A stretch of DNA of 64,000 nt from Vibrio toranzoniae (GTDB lineage: Bacteria; Pseudomonadota; Gammaproteobacteria; Enterobacterales; Vibrionaceae), in the NCBI RefSeq assembly GCF_024347655.1, contig NZ_AP025514.1:1240001-1304000 (forward strand), in the 5' to 3' direction. Below the pieces are notes generated by a model, which was given only the letters and a program-made list of their open reading frames with translations, ran no database searches and was not told where the DNA came from. Numbering within the stretch: the first letter of the stretch is position 1; each line of letters opens with the position of its first letter. A program made the translations under genes and the position numbers. Shown one piece after another: positions 17,215-27,025 of this stretch.

Positions 17215-18942
17215 CTAACTAGAGATAGCCTGACGTAGTTGGAAGTAACGTCCTTCTTCGTTTAACAGCTTCTCGTGAGAGCCATTTTCTACAATCTCGC
17301 CTTGTTCAATCAGAACGATCGAATCCATGGATTCCAGACCAATCAAGCGGTGCGTAATGAAGATAACCGTCTTGCCTTCAAAGTGCTTCTCGAACATTGT
17401 CATAATACTTTGCTCTGTTTGCTTGTCTAAGCCTTCTGTTGGCTCATCGAGAAGCAGGATAGGGGCATCATGAAGAATCGCACGTGCGATACCAATACGG
17501 CGCTTCTCACCACCAGACAGTTGACGACCACCATCACCTAACCAGCTATCAAGAGCGTTATTCTCTAGCAACTTTTCTAGACCAACATCTTTAAGAATGT
17601 TCGCTAAGTGCTCATCGGTTGCTTCTGGCCTTGCAATCAACAAGTTGTCACGCAGAGTACCATTCAAGATGTCGACACGTTGGCTGACCACGCTGATTGA
17701 TTCACGAAGTTGTGATTCATTCCAGTGTGTCAGTTCAATGCCCGCAATTGAGATATAACCCTTTTTCGGATCCCAGTAGCGCGTTAGCAGCTGAATCAGA
17801 GTCGATTTACCAGAGCCCGTTTGACCCACAATCGCAACTTTATTCGTTGCCGGGATCGTTAGGTCGACAGCGTTCAGAACACTGCGCTCAGAATCAGGGT
17901 AGTTGAACGTCACATTTGAGAACGTAATATCAAGCGGTTTGCTGATGTCGAGTTTTTCTTCAGCGAACTGAACTTCTGGCTCTGACAGAATCACTTCGTT
18001 CAAGCGACGTGCTGAAGACAGAGTTTGACCTAAATGCTGGAATGCACCTGCGATTGGCATCAGCAGTTCAAAACTTGCCATGGTTGCGAATGCCATTAGT
18101 GCGATGAACGGGTCTGGTGCATTACCGCCCACGCCATCAGCGGCAAGCCAAAGCATAAGAACAAGCGTCAAACCGTTGAATAGCATCAGTGCAGCTGACG
18201 CCATACCGGTTAAGTTGGCGTTCACAAACTGATTCGCCATCAGCTTCTGCTGCGTTTCTAAAATCGCATTACGGTAACGCTCTTCAGCACCAAACAGAGT
18301 TAGCTCGCTGCAGCCTTCAACCCAATCTAGTGTCGTAACACGCAGATCTGCTTTGTTTTGTGTCAGTTCACCGCCGTTACGTTTCCCCAGCTTGTAAAAC
18401 AAAACCGGCCAAACCAGAAGCATGATGAGAAGGATTGAACCTAAAATTAAACCAAGCGAAGTATCGAACCACATCAGGAATAGAGTTAGGAAGAAAATTC
18501 CGAACACACCAACCGTCACTGGGCTTACTAAGCGCAAGTACACGTGGTCCATGGCGTCGACATCGGCAACCAAGCGGTTGAGTAGATCGGCGTCACGAAG
18601 GTTTGAAATACGACCTGGGATCAGCGGAGCCAGCTTCTTGAAGAAGAAGATACGCAGATCAGTCAGTAGTTTGAATGTCGCATTGTGGCTCACAACACGT
18701 TCACCCCAACGGCCTGCAGTACGGCTCATTGCCAAACCACGTACACCGCCACCCGGTAGCATGTAGTTGAAGGTTTCACGCGCAATCGTCAGGCCTGCAA
18801 CCGCAGAAGCTGAAATGAACCAACCCGATAGCGTTAACAAGCCGATAGAAGCCGACAGAGTAGCAAAAGCCAATAGCATGCCTAGCGATAGGCCAAACCA
18901 ATGCTTTTTATAGAGTTTCAGGTAAGGCAGTAAATCACGCAT
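17215..18942 (-). CDS. cydC: Heterodimeric ABC exporter subunit CydC
   Basis: 575-residue half-transporter: six-helix membrane domain (about 1-310) and ATPase domain with Walker A GQTGSGKST near 374, signature LSGGEKRRIGIARA and Walker B LLLDEPTEGLD. With CydD it forms the thiol exporter (cysteine/glutathione) needed for assembly of cytochrome bd and periplasmic cytochromes. Start overlaps the end of cydD by eight bases, so translation is coupled. The gene order trxB-cydD-cydC is the same as in E. coli. Confidence 0.93.
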   Translation of the reverse strand: MRDLLPYLKLYKKHWFGLSLGMLLAFATLSASIGLLTLSGWFISASAVAGLTIARETFNYMLPGGGVRGLAMSRTAGRWGERVVSHNATFKLLTDLRIFFFKKLAPLIPGRISNLRDADLLNRLVADVDAMDHVYLRLVSPVTVGVFGIFFLTLFLMWFDTSLGLILGSILLIMLLVWPVLFYKLGKRNGGELTQNKADLRVTTLDWVEGCSELTLFGAEERYRNAILETQQKLMANQFVNANLTGMASAALMLFNGLTLVLMLWLAADGVGGNAPDPFIALMAFATMASFELLMPIAGAFQHLGQTLSSARRLNEVILSEPEVQFAEEKLDISKPLDITFSNVTFNYPDSERSVLNAVDLTIPATNKVAIVGQTGSGKSTLIQLLTRYWDPKKGYISIAGIELTHWNESQLRESISVVSQRVDILNGTLRDNLLIARPEATDEHLANILKDVGLEKLLENNALDSWLGDGGRQLSGGEKRRIGIARAILHDAPILLLDEPTEGLDKQTEQSIMTMFEKHFEGKTVIFITHRLIGLESMDSIVLIEQGEIVENGSHEKLLNEEGRYFQLRQAISS

Positions 18943-20719
18943 CTAAATTACCCTTATTGTCTTGTTGAGCTAAGTTCGCGTTTAGCATCTCTTCGAATAA
19001 ACCACCCGCAGTCGAAAGCTGAGAGTAATGACCTTGTTCCACAAGACCACCATCGCGCATAACCAGAATGTTATCGACCGATTGAAGAGGAGCAAGTTGG
19101 TGCGTTACAAGCAGAGCAGAGCGACTTTCGATGTTGCTATTAATGCCTTTCATCACGAGCTGCTCACTGCGAGTATCTAGACTGGCAGTAGGTTCATCTA
19201 ACAACCAGAATTGGCCGTCTTGAATCATTGCACGAGCCAAAGCCAAACGCTGAGATTGACCAACAGACAGGCCACCTGAACGATCAGAAATCATGTAATC
19301 CAAGCCGTGCTCGTTTACAAATTCGTTAGCAAAAGATTGCTCTAGTGCGTTTTGAACCGTTTGGTCAGTGATATCTTGCTTACCTAGAGTGACGTTGTCA
19401 CGAATACTGCCGTGCAGCAACAATGGGTTTTGACCAACCCAGCTGATCGTCTTACGCCAAGATGCCAAGTCTAAGTCACGCAGTTCAACTCCATTGATTT
19501 TCAAGCTTCCTTCATAAGGCATGAAACCAAGAATGGCATTGATCAAACTTGTTTTACCCGCACCGCTTGGGCCAACTAACGCAGTCGATTGGCGAGTATT
19601 CAGTGCAAACGAGATAGGGCCAACCAGTTGAACACCTTCAGGGCTCAACACTTTAAGGTCTTGAGCCTCAATATTGATGTCTTGAGTTGGGTCTAGTTGA
19701 GTGTCACCTGATTTAACCTTAGTGATGTCAGTTTCTAGGAACTCGACAATACTCTCGGCAGCACCCACCGCTTGTTGCTTCGCGTGGTAGAAAGTACCTA
19801 AGTCACGTAGAGGCTGGTAAAACTCAGGTGCCAAAATAAGGATAAACAAACCAGCGAATAGAGTAATGCCAACGCCGTAGTGGCCGAAGTTAAGCTCGCC
19901 GATGTAAGTGAAACCAAAGTAAACCGCCGTCATCGCAATCGAGATAGACGTAAAGAACTCAAGCACAGCAGAAGACAAGAAAGCGATCTTCAATACATCC
20001 ATAGTGCGGGTTCTGAACACCTCTGATGCACCTTTCAATACTTCTGTTTCAGCGCTAGTGCGATCAAACAAACGAATCGTTGTCATGGATTGCAAACGGT
20101 CGTAAAAGTGACCTGAAAGACGCTGAAGCGCTTTGAAGTTTTTACGGTTTGCATCGGCTGCTTTCATACCTACAAGTGCCATGAACATCGGCACCAGTGG
20201 CGCAGTCAGCAAGAAGATAAGGCCAGCTGCCCAGTTTACTGGGAACACCACGACCAAAATAATGAATGGAATCATTACCGACAAAGACATCTGAGGTAAG
20301 TAACGAGAGAAGAAGTCTTGCATGTCTTCAACTTGTTCTAGCAACAACGTTGCCCACGTACCTGCAGGCTTACCTTTAATGTAAGCAGGGCCAAGTTCGC
20401 GTAACTTATCGAGAATGAGCTGCCTAATGTAAACACGGATCTGTTCACCACAGCGATAACCTGCGATTTCACGACCCCATGTACAGCCCGCACGGCCAAC
20501 GACCGAAAGTGCCAAGCCAGCAAAATGACCAACCAGTTCTGATTTATCGACATTCTCGATGATCAGCTGGTGAAGAATAGAGGCGAGAAGAGCTGCTTGA
20601 GCAATTAAAAACACGCTTGAAAGTACGCCAAGGCTAATCGCAATCATAAGCCAGCGTTTTGCTAACTTACTTTGTTGCTTCAGCCACTTATTCAAGCTGC
20701 GTTGTTTTTTCTTATCCAT
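18935..20719 (-). CDS. cydD: Heterodimeric ABC exporter subunit CydD
   Basis: 594 residues: membrane domain about 20-330, ATPase domain with Walker A GPSGAGKTS near 390, signature LSVGQSQRLALARA (LSVGQ rather than LSGGQ) and Walker B LLDEPTASLD. Forms the CydDC thiol exporter with the overlapping downstream gene. It lies 162 bases after trxB, with a trxB terminator and a Fur-like site between, so it probably has its own promoter. The ATG at 20719 lacks a strong ribosome-binding site. Confidence 0.92.
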   Translation of the reverse strand: MDKKKQRSLNKWLKQQSKLAKRWLMIAISLGVLSSVFLIAQAALLASILHQLIIENVDKSELVGHFAGLALSVVGRAGCTWGREIAGYRCGEQIRVYIRQLILDKLRELGPAYIKGKPAGTWATLLLEQVEDMQDFFSRYLPQMSLSVMIPFIILVVVFPVNWAAGLIFLLTAPLVPMFMALVGMKAADANRKNFKALQRLSGHFYDRLQSMTTIRLFDRTSAETEVLKGASEVFRTRTMDVLKIAFLSSAVLEFFTSISIAMTAVYFGFTYIGELNFGHYGVGITLFAGLFILILAPEFYQPLRDLGTFYHAKQQAVGAAESIVEFLETDITKVKSGDTQLDPTQDINIEAQDLKVLSPEGVQLVGPISFALNTRQSTALVGPSGAGKTSLINAILGFMPYEGSLKINGVELRDLDLASWRKTISWVGQNPLLLHGSIRDNVTLGKQDITDQTVQNALEQSFANEFVNEHGLDYMISDRSGGLSVGQSQRLALARAMIQDGQFWLLDEPTASLDTRSEQLVMKGINSNIESRSALLVTHQLAPLQSVDNILVMRDGGLVEQGHYSQLSTAGGLFEEMLNANLAQQDNKGNLDA

Positions 20720-20727
20720 TATGAAGG

Positions 20728-20746
20728 CTTAATGATAATTATTATT
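20728..20746. promoter_or_regulatory. Fur-like box upstream of cydD
   Basis: The 19 bases match the Fur consensus GATAATGATAATCATTATC at 15 positions by my alignment, with core AATGATAATTATTATT. It lies 9-27 bases upstream of the cydD start, so bound repressor would block initiation. Not previously known to me for cydDC. Confidence 0.5.
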
Positions 20747-20765
20747 CGTTGAGGGCCAGTAGTAT

Positions 20766-20799
20766 ACAAAAGAAAGCCCAGTGGATATACCACTGGGCT
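20766..20799 (-). terminator. Terminator after trxB
   Basis: 10-bp arms AGCCCAGTGG (20775-20784) and CCACTGGGCT (20790-20799); on the minus strand followed by TTTCTTTTG. Confidence 0.8.
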
Positions 20800-20881
20800 C
20801 TAGGGATTTATAACAAATTGTGATGACGCCCTGCATCCACTGAGGCGAGAGCTTCGATATTTAAATCTGTAATCTCAGATT

Positions 20882-22271
<1,390 letters not shown>

Positions 22272-22805
22272 ATGAACAAACACATTAAAATTTGTGTTGT
22301 CGGCATACTACTCATCGTTAGCTCATCGGCTTACGCTAAGGGGGTATTCGAGGAATACGGTTATATTGGACTAGGTTACTCATATGTAGACGCTGATATT
22401 GGAGGTATAACATCTGTCGATAATAGTCTGCTAGGTCTAGTCGGTGGTTATCGATTTCATGAAAATTTTGCAGTTGAAGCTAGGGGTTACGGCAACATAT
22501 CTAATGACAGTACTTTGGGGGTTGATATCCAAATAGATCATAGCTTCAGTTTATTTGGGAAAGCGGTATTACCAGTTTGGAAATACTTAGATATTTATGG
22601 TCTTTTAGGTTTTGGACAATTAAAGGCGTCAGTCACGGGACAAGGGAATAATATAAGTGATACTGATTCAGATTTCCAATACGGTATTGGGGCTGCCTTT
22701 AATAAAGGTAACCCCTTAGAGCTTCAGTTGGAGTGGGTTAAATGGTATGACAACGATGGTTTGGACGTAGATGGCATTAACTTAAATTTAGTATGGCATT
22801 TGTAG
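22272..22805 (+). CDS. Small outer-membrane beta-barrel protein
   Basis: 177 residues with a clear signal peptide (MNKHIKICVVGILLIVSSSAYA) followed by alternating amphipathic strands typical of an eight-stranded OMP_b-brl/OmpA-like barrel: YGYIGLGYSYVDADI, SLLGLVGGYRFHENFAVEARGYG, SLFGKAVLPVWKYLDIYGLLGFG, DFQYGIGAAFN, and the C-terminal strand INLNLVWHL. Final residue is Leu rather than the usual Phe, which is acceptable for small barrels. GGAG nine bases before the ATG at 22272. It sits alone in a gene-poor stretch and may be accessory. Function unknown. Confidence 0.75.
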   Translation: MNKHIKICVVGILLIVSSSAYAKGVFEEYGYIGLGYSYVDADIGGITSVDNSLLGLVGGYRFHENFAVEARGYGNISNDSTLGVDIQIDHSFSLFGKAVLPVWKYLDIYGLLGFGQLKASVTGQGNNISDTDSDFQYGIGAAFNKGNPLELQLEWVKWYDNDGLDVDGINLNLVWHL

Positions 22806-22845
22806 AACGCTCACCGCTATATCATTTTTTAAATCCTTATTACTA

Positions 22846-22885
22846 ACAGCACAGTGAAATAGTTATTATTCTGTGCTGTATTTTT
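22846..22885 (+). terminator. Terminator after the OMP gene
   Basis: 9-bp arms ACAGCACAG (22846-22854) and CTGTGCTGT (22871-22879), then A and five T. Confidence 0.8.
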
Positions 22886-23116
22886 CGTCTTCTATTCTTA
22901 CGACTTTAACAACACCTATATCTGTAAATGTTGCTCGAGACAAAGGTTACTCTAGCGGTAAGAATTAACGAGGAGTAGTATCTTGAAATTAAAATAGTAT
23001 TGTTGATGCTTATAGATCCGAGGTTCTAACTAATTTCGGGGCATAAACGTGTTAGCGAAGAACGTCTAACATTTGTGATCACCAAGCGATTCTGTCTTAC
23101 ACTAACTGCATAATCA

Positions 23117-23281
23117 TCAAAGAACCTTTCTAAAAATAGGTGCTATCGCCTTTCTTCTGATCTGAGGTAATGTCTTTTGAATGGTCTGTTCAAACGCTTC
23201 ATGCTTAGGTTGCCAGATACCACTGAGTAAAATCCATCCGCAATATTCCACTTCAAACACCTTCGATACTGAAAGAAGCAA
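23117..23281 (-). pseudogene. Possible gene remnant, about 54 codons
   Basis: On the minus strand an open frame from about 23281 (TTG, preceded by a stop) to TGA at 23117 reads as plausible protein: VFEVEYCGWILLSGIWQPK, then HEAFEQTIQKTLPQIRRKA and a C-terminal IAPIFRKVL. Composition is protein-like, with mixed charged and hydrophobic residues, but there is no ribosome-binding site or ATG. I do not recognise the family. It could be a chance frame. Confidence 0.25.
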
Positions 23282-23474
23282 TTAACTCGCTTCTTTAAAA
23301 GGAAGAAAATCAATTGAGGGAGGCCGAGCTCCCCCTGTCCAGACGCGCAAGAAAAGGCTTGTGAATTTTGGTTTACTCGTAAATTAACTTGTTTATTTTG
23401 TAGGCTAAGTTGTCAGTAGCTTGGCATCTGATAGGTAGGTCGTATTTTGCTGTGCAAAAATATAGAAATGAATA

Positions 23475-23576
23475 ATGGCGATAGTGAGGACTGAGCTTAT
23501 GTAAGGAGGCTGGCATATTGAAGAGAAAGGGCTAATAGAGTGTGAAATTTATTAGTCTAGTTAATAATATCGCCAT
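23475..23576. repeat. Possible 102-bp inverted-repeat element
   Basis: ATGGCGATA (23475-23483) and TATCGCCAT (23568-23576) are perfect 9-bp inverted repeats enclosing 84 AT-rich bases, and both ends are flanked by ATA (23472-23474, 23577-23579). This is the layout of a tiny non-autonomous element with a 3-bp target duplication, but short repeats like this can arise by chance in AT-rich DNA. Confidence 0.25.
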
Positions 23577-23816
23577 ATAAAAAATTTAAGGTATTTTTAA
23601 CTAGCTAGTGGAGTGTGCTAATTTTAAGAGTTGGTCATCTTTTATTCTGGTGTTATACACTGTCTTTTAATATTATTTTGGTTGCAGTATCTGAATTATT
23701 AAATTTGACGGGATAAATGATTGTTTATTGTTGATTTGGCAAGATCTTTAAGTATCCTTTATGTAAATAAAACGTTAAATGCCGAATGTGGATTAACAAT
23801 CATTAAGGAGTCGATG

Positions 23817-24473
23817 ATGTTACATGCTCACGAAAATACCCTACATATTACCCATCTCAGTAACCACGCGGTTGAGGAGCTGTCACCTTCATTCTCTAAG
23901 CTTCCAAGTACGGAGCATGCAGATGGTCAGTTTCGATTGAGAAGGTACTCTGTGGTTCAATTCCGTAACGGACAGGTCGTTGAGCTAAACAAACATAACT
24001 TTGTTCAGTCTGAAGATATTAACCATTTTCAAGGTGATGTTGTTCGCCAGTTTGAGCCGATTGAAGCGAAAATTATAAGCAGTGAAGGCATGCAAGAGAT
24101 GTGTGAACTGTTTATTGAAACGAATGGGCTTGAAGACGGGCAAGAAATTGAAATTCATCAGATCCGTATTGCCGCTATCTTTGAAGAAACTCAGGTCGCT
24201 CCGGAAGGTGTTCACCAAGATGGTTTTGATCATATCGCCTTAATCGGTGTGAACCGACATAACATTGTGGGCGGTGAAATCATGTTGTATCAAGACTCAC
24301 ATGAAGCGCCATTCTTTAGAAAAGTATTAGGCGATGGTGAAGTGGCAATGCTGGCTGACAGTAAGCTTTGGCATAATGCACAACCAATTCGTACCATAGA
24401 CCACGGCGAGATGGGCTATATGGATGTGTTTGTTCTTACGGCAAAGGATGCGCGCAATGTCCTTCACTCTTAA
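23817..24473 (+). CDS. 2-oxoglutarate/Fe(II) dioxygenase family protein (2OG-Fe_Oxy_2)
   Basis: 218 residues resembling the PF10014 family, whose studied members (L-isoleucine hydroxylase type) hydroxylate free L-amino acids. Iron ligands are visible: His133-x-Asp135 in PEGVHQDGFDHIALIGV and His186 in DSKLWHNAQPI. RRYSVVQF near residue 42 and GGEIMLYQ near 152 are also family-like. The ATG at 23817 is preferred over the adjacent ATG at 23814 for spacing to AAGGAG (23805-23810). The stop overlaps the start of the next gene by 17 bases, so the two products are translationally coupled and probably act in one pathway. Substrate unknown. Confidence 0.8.
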   Translation: MLHAHENTLHITHLSNHAVEELSPSFSKLPSTEHADGQFRLRRYSVVQFRNGQVVELNKHNFVQSEDINHFQGDVVRQFEPIEAKIISSEGMQEMCELFIETNGLEDGQEIEIHQIRIAAIFEETQVAPEGVHQDGFDHIALIGVNRHNIVGGEIMLYQDSHEAPFFRKVLGDGEVAMLADSKLWHNAQPIRTIDHGEMGYMDVFVLTAKDARNVLHS

Positions 24474-25692
24474 CGATGTGCGCCAGCAGTTTAGCGCGTT
24501 AGGCCAATACCATAACGGTAAGCCTGTGACCTTTTTTGATGGGCCGGGGGGCTCTCAGGTTCCTGAAAATGTTTTGGCATCCATGACTGAATATCTCGGG
24601 CACTTTAATTCAAACCTAGGCGGCCACTATTTTTCGAGCCAAAAGACGACAGGCTTAATGCAGCAAGCGAGAGAAGCGGTACAAGCGCTACTCAACGCTG
24701 AATCTTCAGGCAATGTTGTGTTCGGCGCGAACATGACATCTCTGACTTTCCAACTGAGCCGAGCGATCAGCCGCGATTGGCAAGAGGGCGATGAAGTTAT
24801 CGTCACGGCGTTAGACCATTACTCGAATGTATCAAGCTGGCAGCAAGCGGCAGACGACAAAGGCGCGATTGTTCGCCAAGCTCGTGTAGACGAGTCGGAT
24901 TGCAGCCTAGACATGGCGCACTTTGAGTCGCTGCTGAATGAGAAAACCAAGCTTGTCGCGGTGACGTTTGCTTCGAACACCACTGGCTCAATTGTTGATA
25001 TGGCCAAAGTTATCGAGCTTGCACATCAGCATGGTGCGCAGGTTTATGTTGATGCCGTGCATTACGCTCCACATCATTTGATCGATGTTCAGCAGCTGAA
25101 TTGTGATTTCTTGGCATGTTCAGCTTATAAATTCTTCGGCCCGCATGTTGGCATTGCTTATATTTCACCTCAATGGCTACATACTTTAAAGCCTTACAAG
25201 GTAGAGCCTGCCACTAACATTGGCCCAGGCCGTTTTGAAACAGGAACACAAAGTTTCGAAGGCCTTGCAGGTGTGATTGCAGCGGTGGATTACTTGGCAC
25301 AGTTTGGTGAACCAACCGACTCATTACGTTCTCGCTTAGAGCAAAGCTACGCGCTGTATAATAAGCATGAAAGCAAGCTTAGTGAGTACTTCCTAAAACG
25401 TTTGTCCGATCTGGAAGGGGCAAAACTCTATGGTAAGACAGAATTTGATTCGAACCTGAGAACCCCAACGTTCGCAATTACTTTTGATAACCACTCTCCA
25501 GAGTTTATCGCTAAGAAGCTGGGTGAGCATAATATCTGTGTGTGGAACGGACACTTCTATGCGCTAGGTTTGGTGCAGCAGTTGGGTATCGAAGAGCAGG
25601 GCGTGGTACGTATTGGTTGTATGCATTACAACTCGATTGAAGAGATCGACTTGCTGTTCAATGTGCTTGAAGGGATCTTGCGAAGTAACTAG
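24457..25692 (+). CDS. Cysteine desulfurase-like PLP enzyme (VC1184 family)
   Basis: 411-residue class V aminotransferase-fold enzyme, of the group named after V. cholerae VC1184 and annotated as cysteine desulfurase-like. PLP site: Lys225 in CSAYKFFGPHVGIAY, Asp199 and His202 in YVDAVHYAPHH. N-terminal FFDGPGGSQVP and SNLGGHYFSS are characteristic. I do not see a SufS/IscS-type mobile catalytic Cys loop, so true desulfurase activity is doubtful; a lyase or transaminase acting on an amino acid is equally possible. ATG at 24457 (AAAGGA upstream) overlaps the dioxygenase gene. Terminator at 25735. Confidence 0.85.
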   Translation: MSFTLNDVRQQFSALGQYHNGKPVTFFDGPGGSQVPENVLASMTEYLGHFNSNLGGHYFSSQKTTGLMQQAREAVQALLNAESSGNVVFGANMTSLTFQLSRAISRDWQEGDEVIVTALDHYSNVSSWQQAADDKGAIVRQARVDESDCSLDMAHFESLLNEKTKLVAVTFASNTTGSIVDMAKVIELAHQHGAQVYVDAVHYAPHHLIDVQQLNCDFLACSAYKFFGPHVGIAYISPQWLHTLKPYKVEPATNIGPGRFETGTQSFEGLAGVIAAVDYLAQFGEPTDSLRSRLEQSYALYNKHESKLSEYFLKRLSDLEGAKLYGKTEFDSNLRTPTFAITFDNHSPEFIAKKLGEHNICVWNGHFYALGLVQQLGIEEQGVVRIGCMHYNSIEEIDLLFNVLEGILRSN

Positions 25693-25734
25693 CAAGAAGT
25701 AACTAATACCTTGGCCGTTACCGAATTAGAAAAG

Positions 25735-25780
25735 AGCATACTTGCCTCAATAGTATTGAGTAGGGAGTATGCTATTTTTA
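25735..25780 (+). terminator. Terminator after the PLP enzyme gene
   Basis: Outer arms AGCATACT (25735-25742) and AGTATGCT (25766-25773) with inner CTCAATA-G-TATTGAG, then ATTTTTATTT. A short open frame running through this hairpin is rejected. Confidence 0.8.
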
Positions 25781-25909
25781 TTTCATTGAGCTTATTGATT
25801 CACAATAGCCACATCGGCTTTGCATGTACTGGTCTGGTTGTGAGTGGTTCAGCATTTAATTTACTGAGAGCTAAAGTTAAGAAAGACTTCGTCTCGTGTT
25901 AGCAAATGA

Positions 25910-26734
25910 TTAAGCTGATACTTCCACTTCGTAAGAGCCAAATTTACGGATGTTAATCACGCCCGTATCTAGGATTAGGTATTGGCCTTTAATGCCTTGA
26001 AGTACACCTGTAACCTCAGGGTTCTTATCAAAGTTGTGCGATACAATCTTCACTGGGTGTTGCTCTACAGGGTAGCTCAGTGAAGTGATGTTCTCACTCA
26101 GGATCTCGATAGCATCGTCACCAAATTTCGCTCTGATCTCTTGGATTTTATCCTCAACCAATGGCAAGAGTTCTTTGGCTTTTTCTGCCAACTCCATATC
26201 GTCACCGTCGCCTTTTAGCAACGTGCGCCAGTTGGTTTTGTCGGCAATGTGTTTTGCTAATTCAACTTCAATCAGGCCAGAAATCTGACGTGTTTTCACT
26301 TTCAAGATTGGCAGGCCTTGAGTGGCACCTTGGTCGATCCAGCGAGTCGGGATTTGAGTATGACGAGTGATACCCACTTTAAGGCTTGATGTGTTCGACA
26401 GGTAAACGAAGTGGTCAACCATGCAGTTGGCTTCGCCCCATTCAGGTTCACGACAAGTACCTTCATCGTAGTGGCAAGTCTCTGGCTTCATGATGCACAT
26501 GTCGCAGCTTGCTAGCTTTCTCATGCACACAAAGCAGTGGCCTTGAGAGTAGCTTTTCTTGGTTTTCTTGCCACACGAGCAGCAAAAAATATTACCCGTG
26601 TGAGTGAGGTTGATGGTTTTACCAATCAGAGGGTTTAGCTCTACAAACTCTTCACCGACAGGTAAACGGTAGGTAACCGCACCATCGAGAGAAGCACTCA
26701 TTTTCTTGAGTGTTCCTTTTGCTAATAAAGACAT
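25910..26734 (-). CDS. DUF2797 family protein, cysteine-rich
   Basis: 274 residues with an N-terminal beta-rich part, two zinc-knuckle-like clusters (CCSCGKK...GHCFVCMRKL, then CDMC...CHYDEGTC around 50-95) and a central VDHFVYLSNTSSLKVGITR...PTRWIDQGA segment, about 105-140. The last resembles the GIY-YIG nuclease core (a Y-x-KVGIT-R pattern), a similarity noted for this family. Zinc binding is likely; a nucleic-acid role is inferred, not shown. Own ATG at 26734; divergent from the cyclase at 27026. Confidence 0.82.
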   Translation of the reverse strand: MSLLAKGTLKKMSASLDGAVTYRLPVGEEFVELNPLIGKTINLTHTGNIFCCSCGKKTKKSYSQGHCFVCMRKLASCDMCIMKPETCHYDEGTCREPEWGEANCMVDHFVYLSNTSSLKVGITRHTQIPTRWIDQGATQGLPILKVKTRQISGLIEVELAKHIADKTNWRTLLKGDGDDMELAEKAKELLPLVEDKIQEIRAKFGDDAIEILSENITSLSYPVEQHPVKIVSHNFDKNPEVTGVLQGIKGQYLILDTGVINIRKFGSYEVEVSA

Positions 26735-27025
26735 GACATTACTCGTTATATTTTGATTATTATTTCGTCGACTCGGACGCTCTGTAAGTAGGCGCCACGG
26801 CTAACGATGATTATGCGGTGAGTATAACAAATAGAGTCCGTTTTTATACGTAAGATTATTTGATTGTCGGCGTGAATAATTCGCAGATAAAATTATGGTA
26901 TGACATTTTGTTCAGGCGTGATATAACGTTTTTTAGTAAATTATTGGCATTAAGAACACTAATTTACCTAACTTATTTTTTATCGTTAAATCCCACTATA
27001 GGGACTTTAAGCCGGAAGCTTAGAC

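Larger units (their letters stand above)
22886..23816. other. Gene-poor AT-rich stretch
   Basis: About 930 bases without a convincing intact gene on either strand. It contains a possible gene remnant on the minus strand (23117-23281), an inverted repeat AAAGAAGC/GCTTCTTT (23272-23296) and a pair of distant 9-bp inverted repeats (23475-23576). It looks like decayed or inserted DNA between trxB and the dioxygenase gene. Confidence 0.5.

Noticed and set aside
16940..17218. 92-codon open frame on the plus strand between the chemoreceptor and cydC
   Set aside because: It runs through two intrinsic terminator hairpins, has no ribosome-binding site and reads as low-complexity sequence.
23048..23075. 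Integron attC-like core (GTTAGCG and CTAAC within 30 bases)
   Set aside because: The GTTRRRY and RYYYAAC cores are in the wrong order for an attC site and there is no cassette array.
25711..25902. 63-codon plus-strand frame after the PLP enzyme gene
   Set aside because: It crosses a strong terminator and has no start signals.
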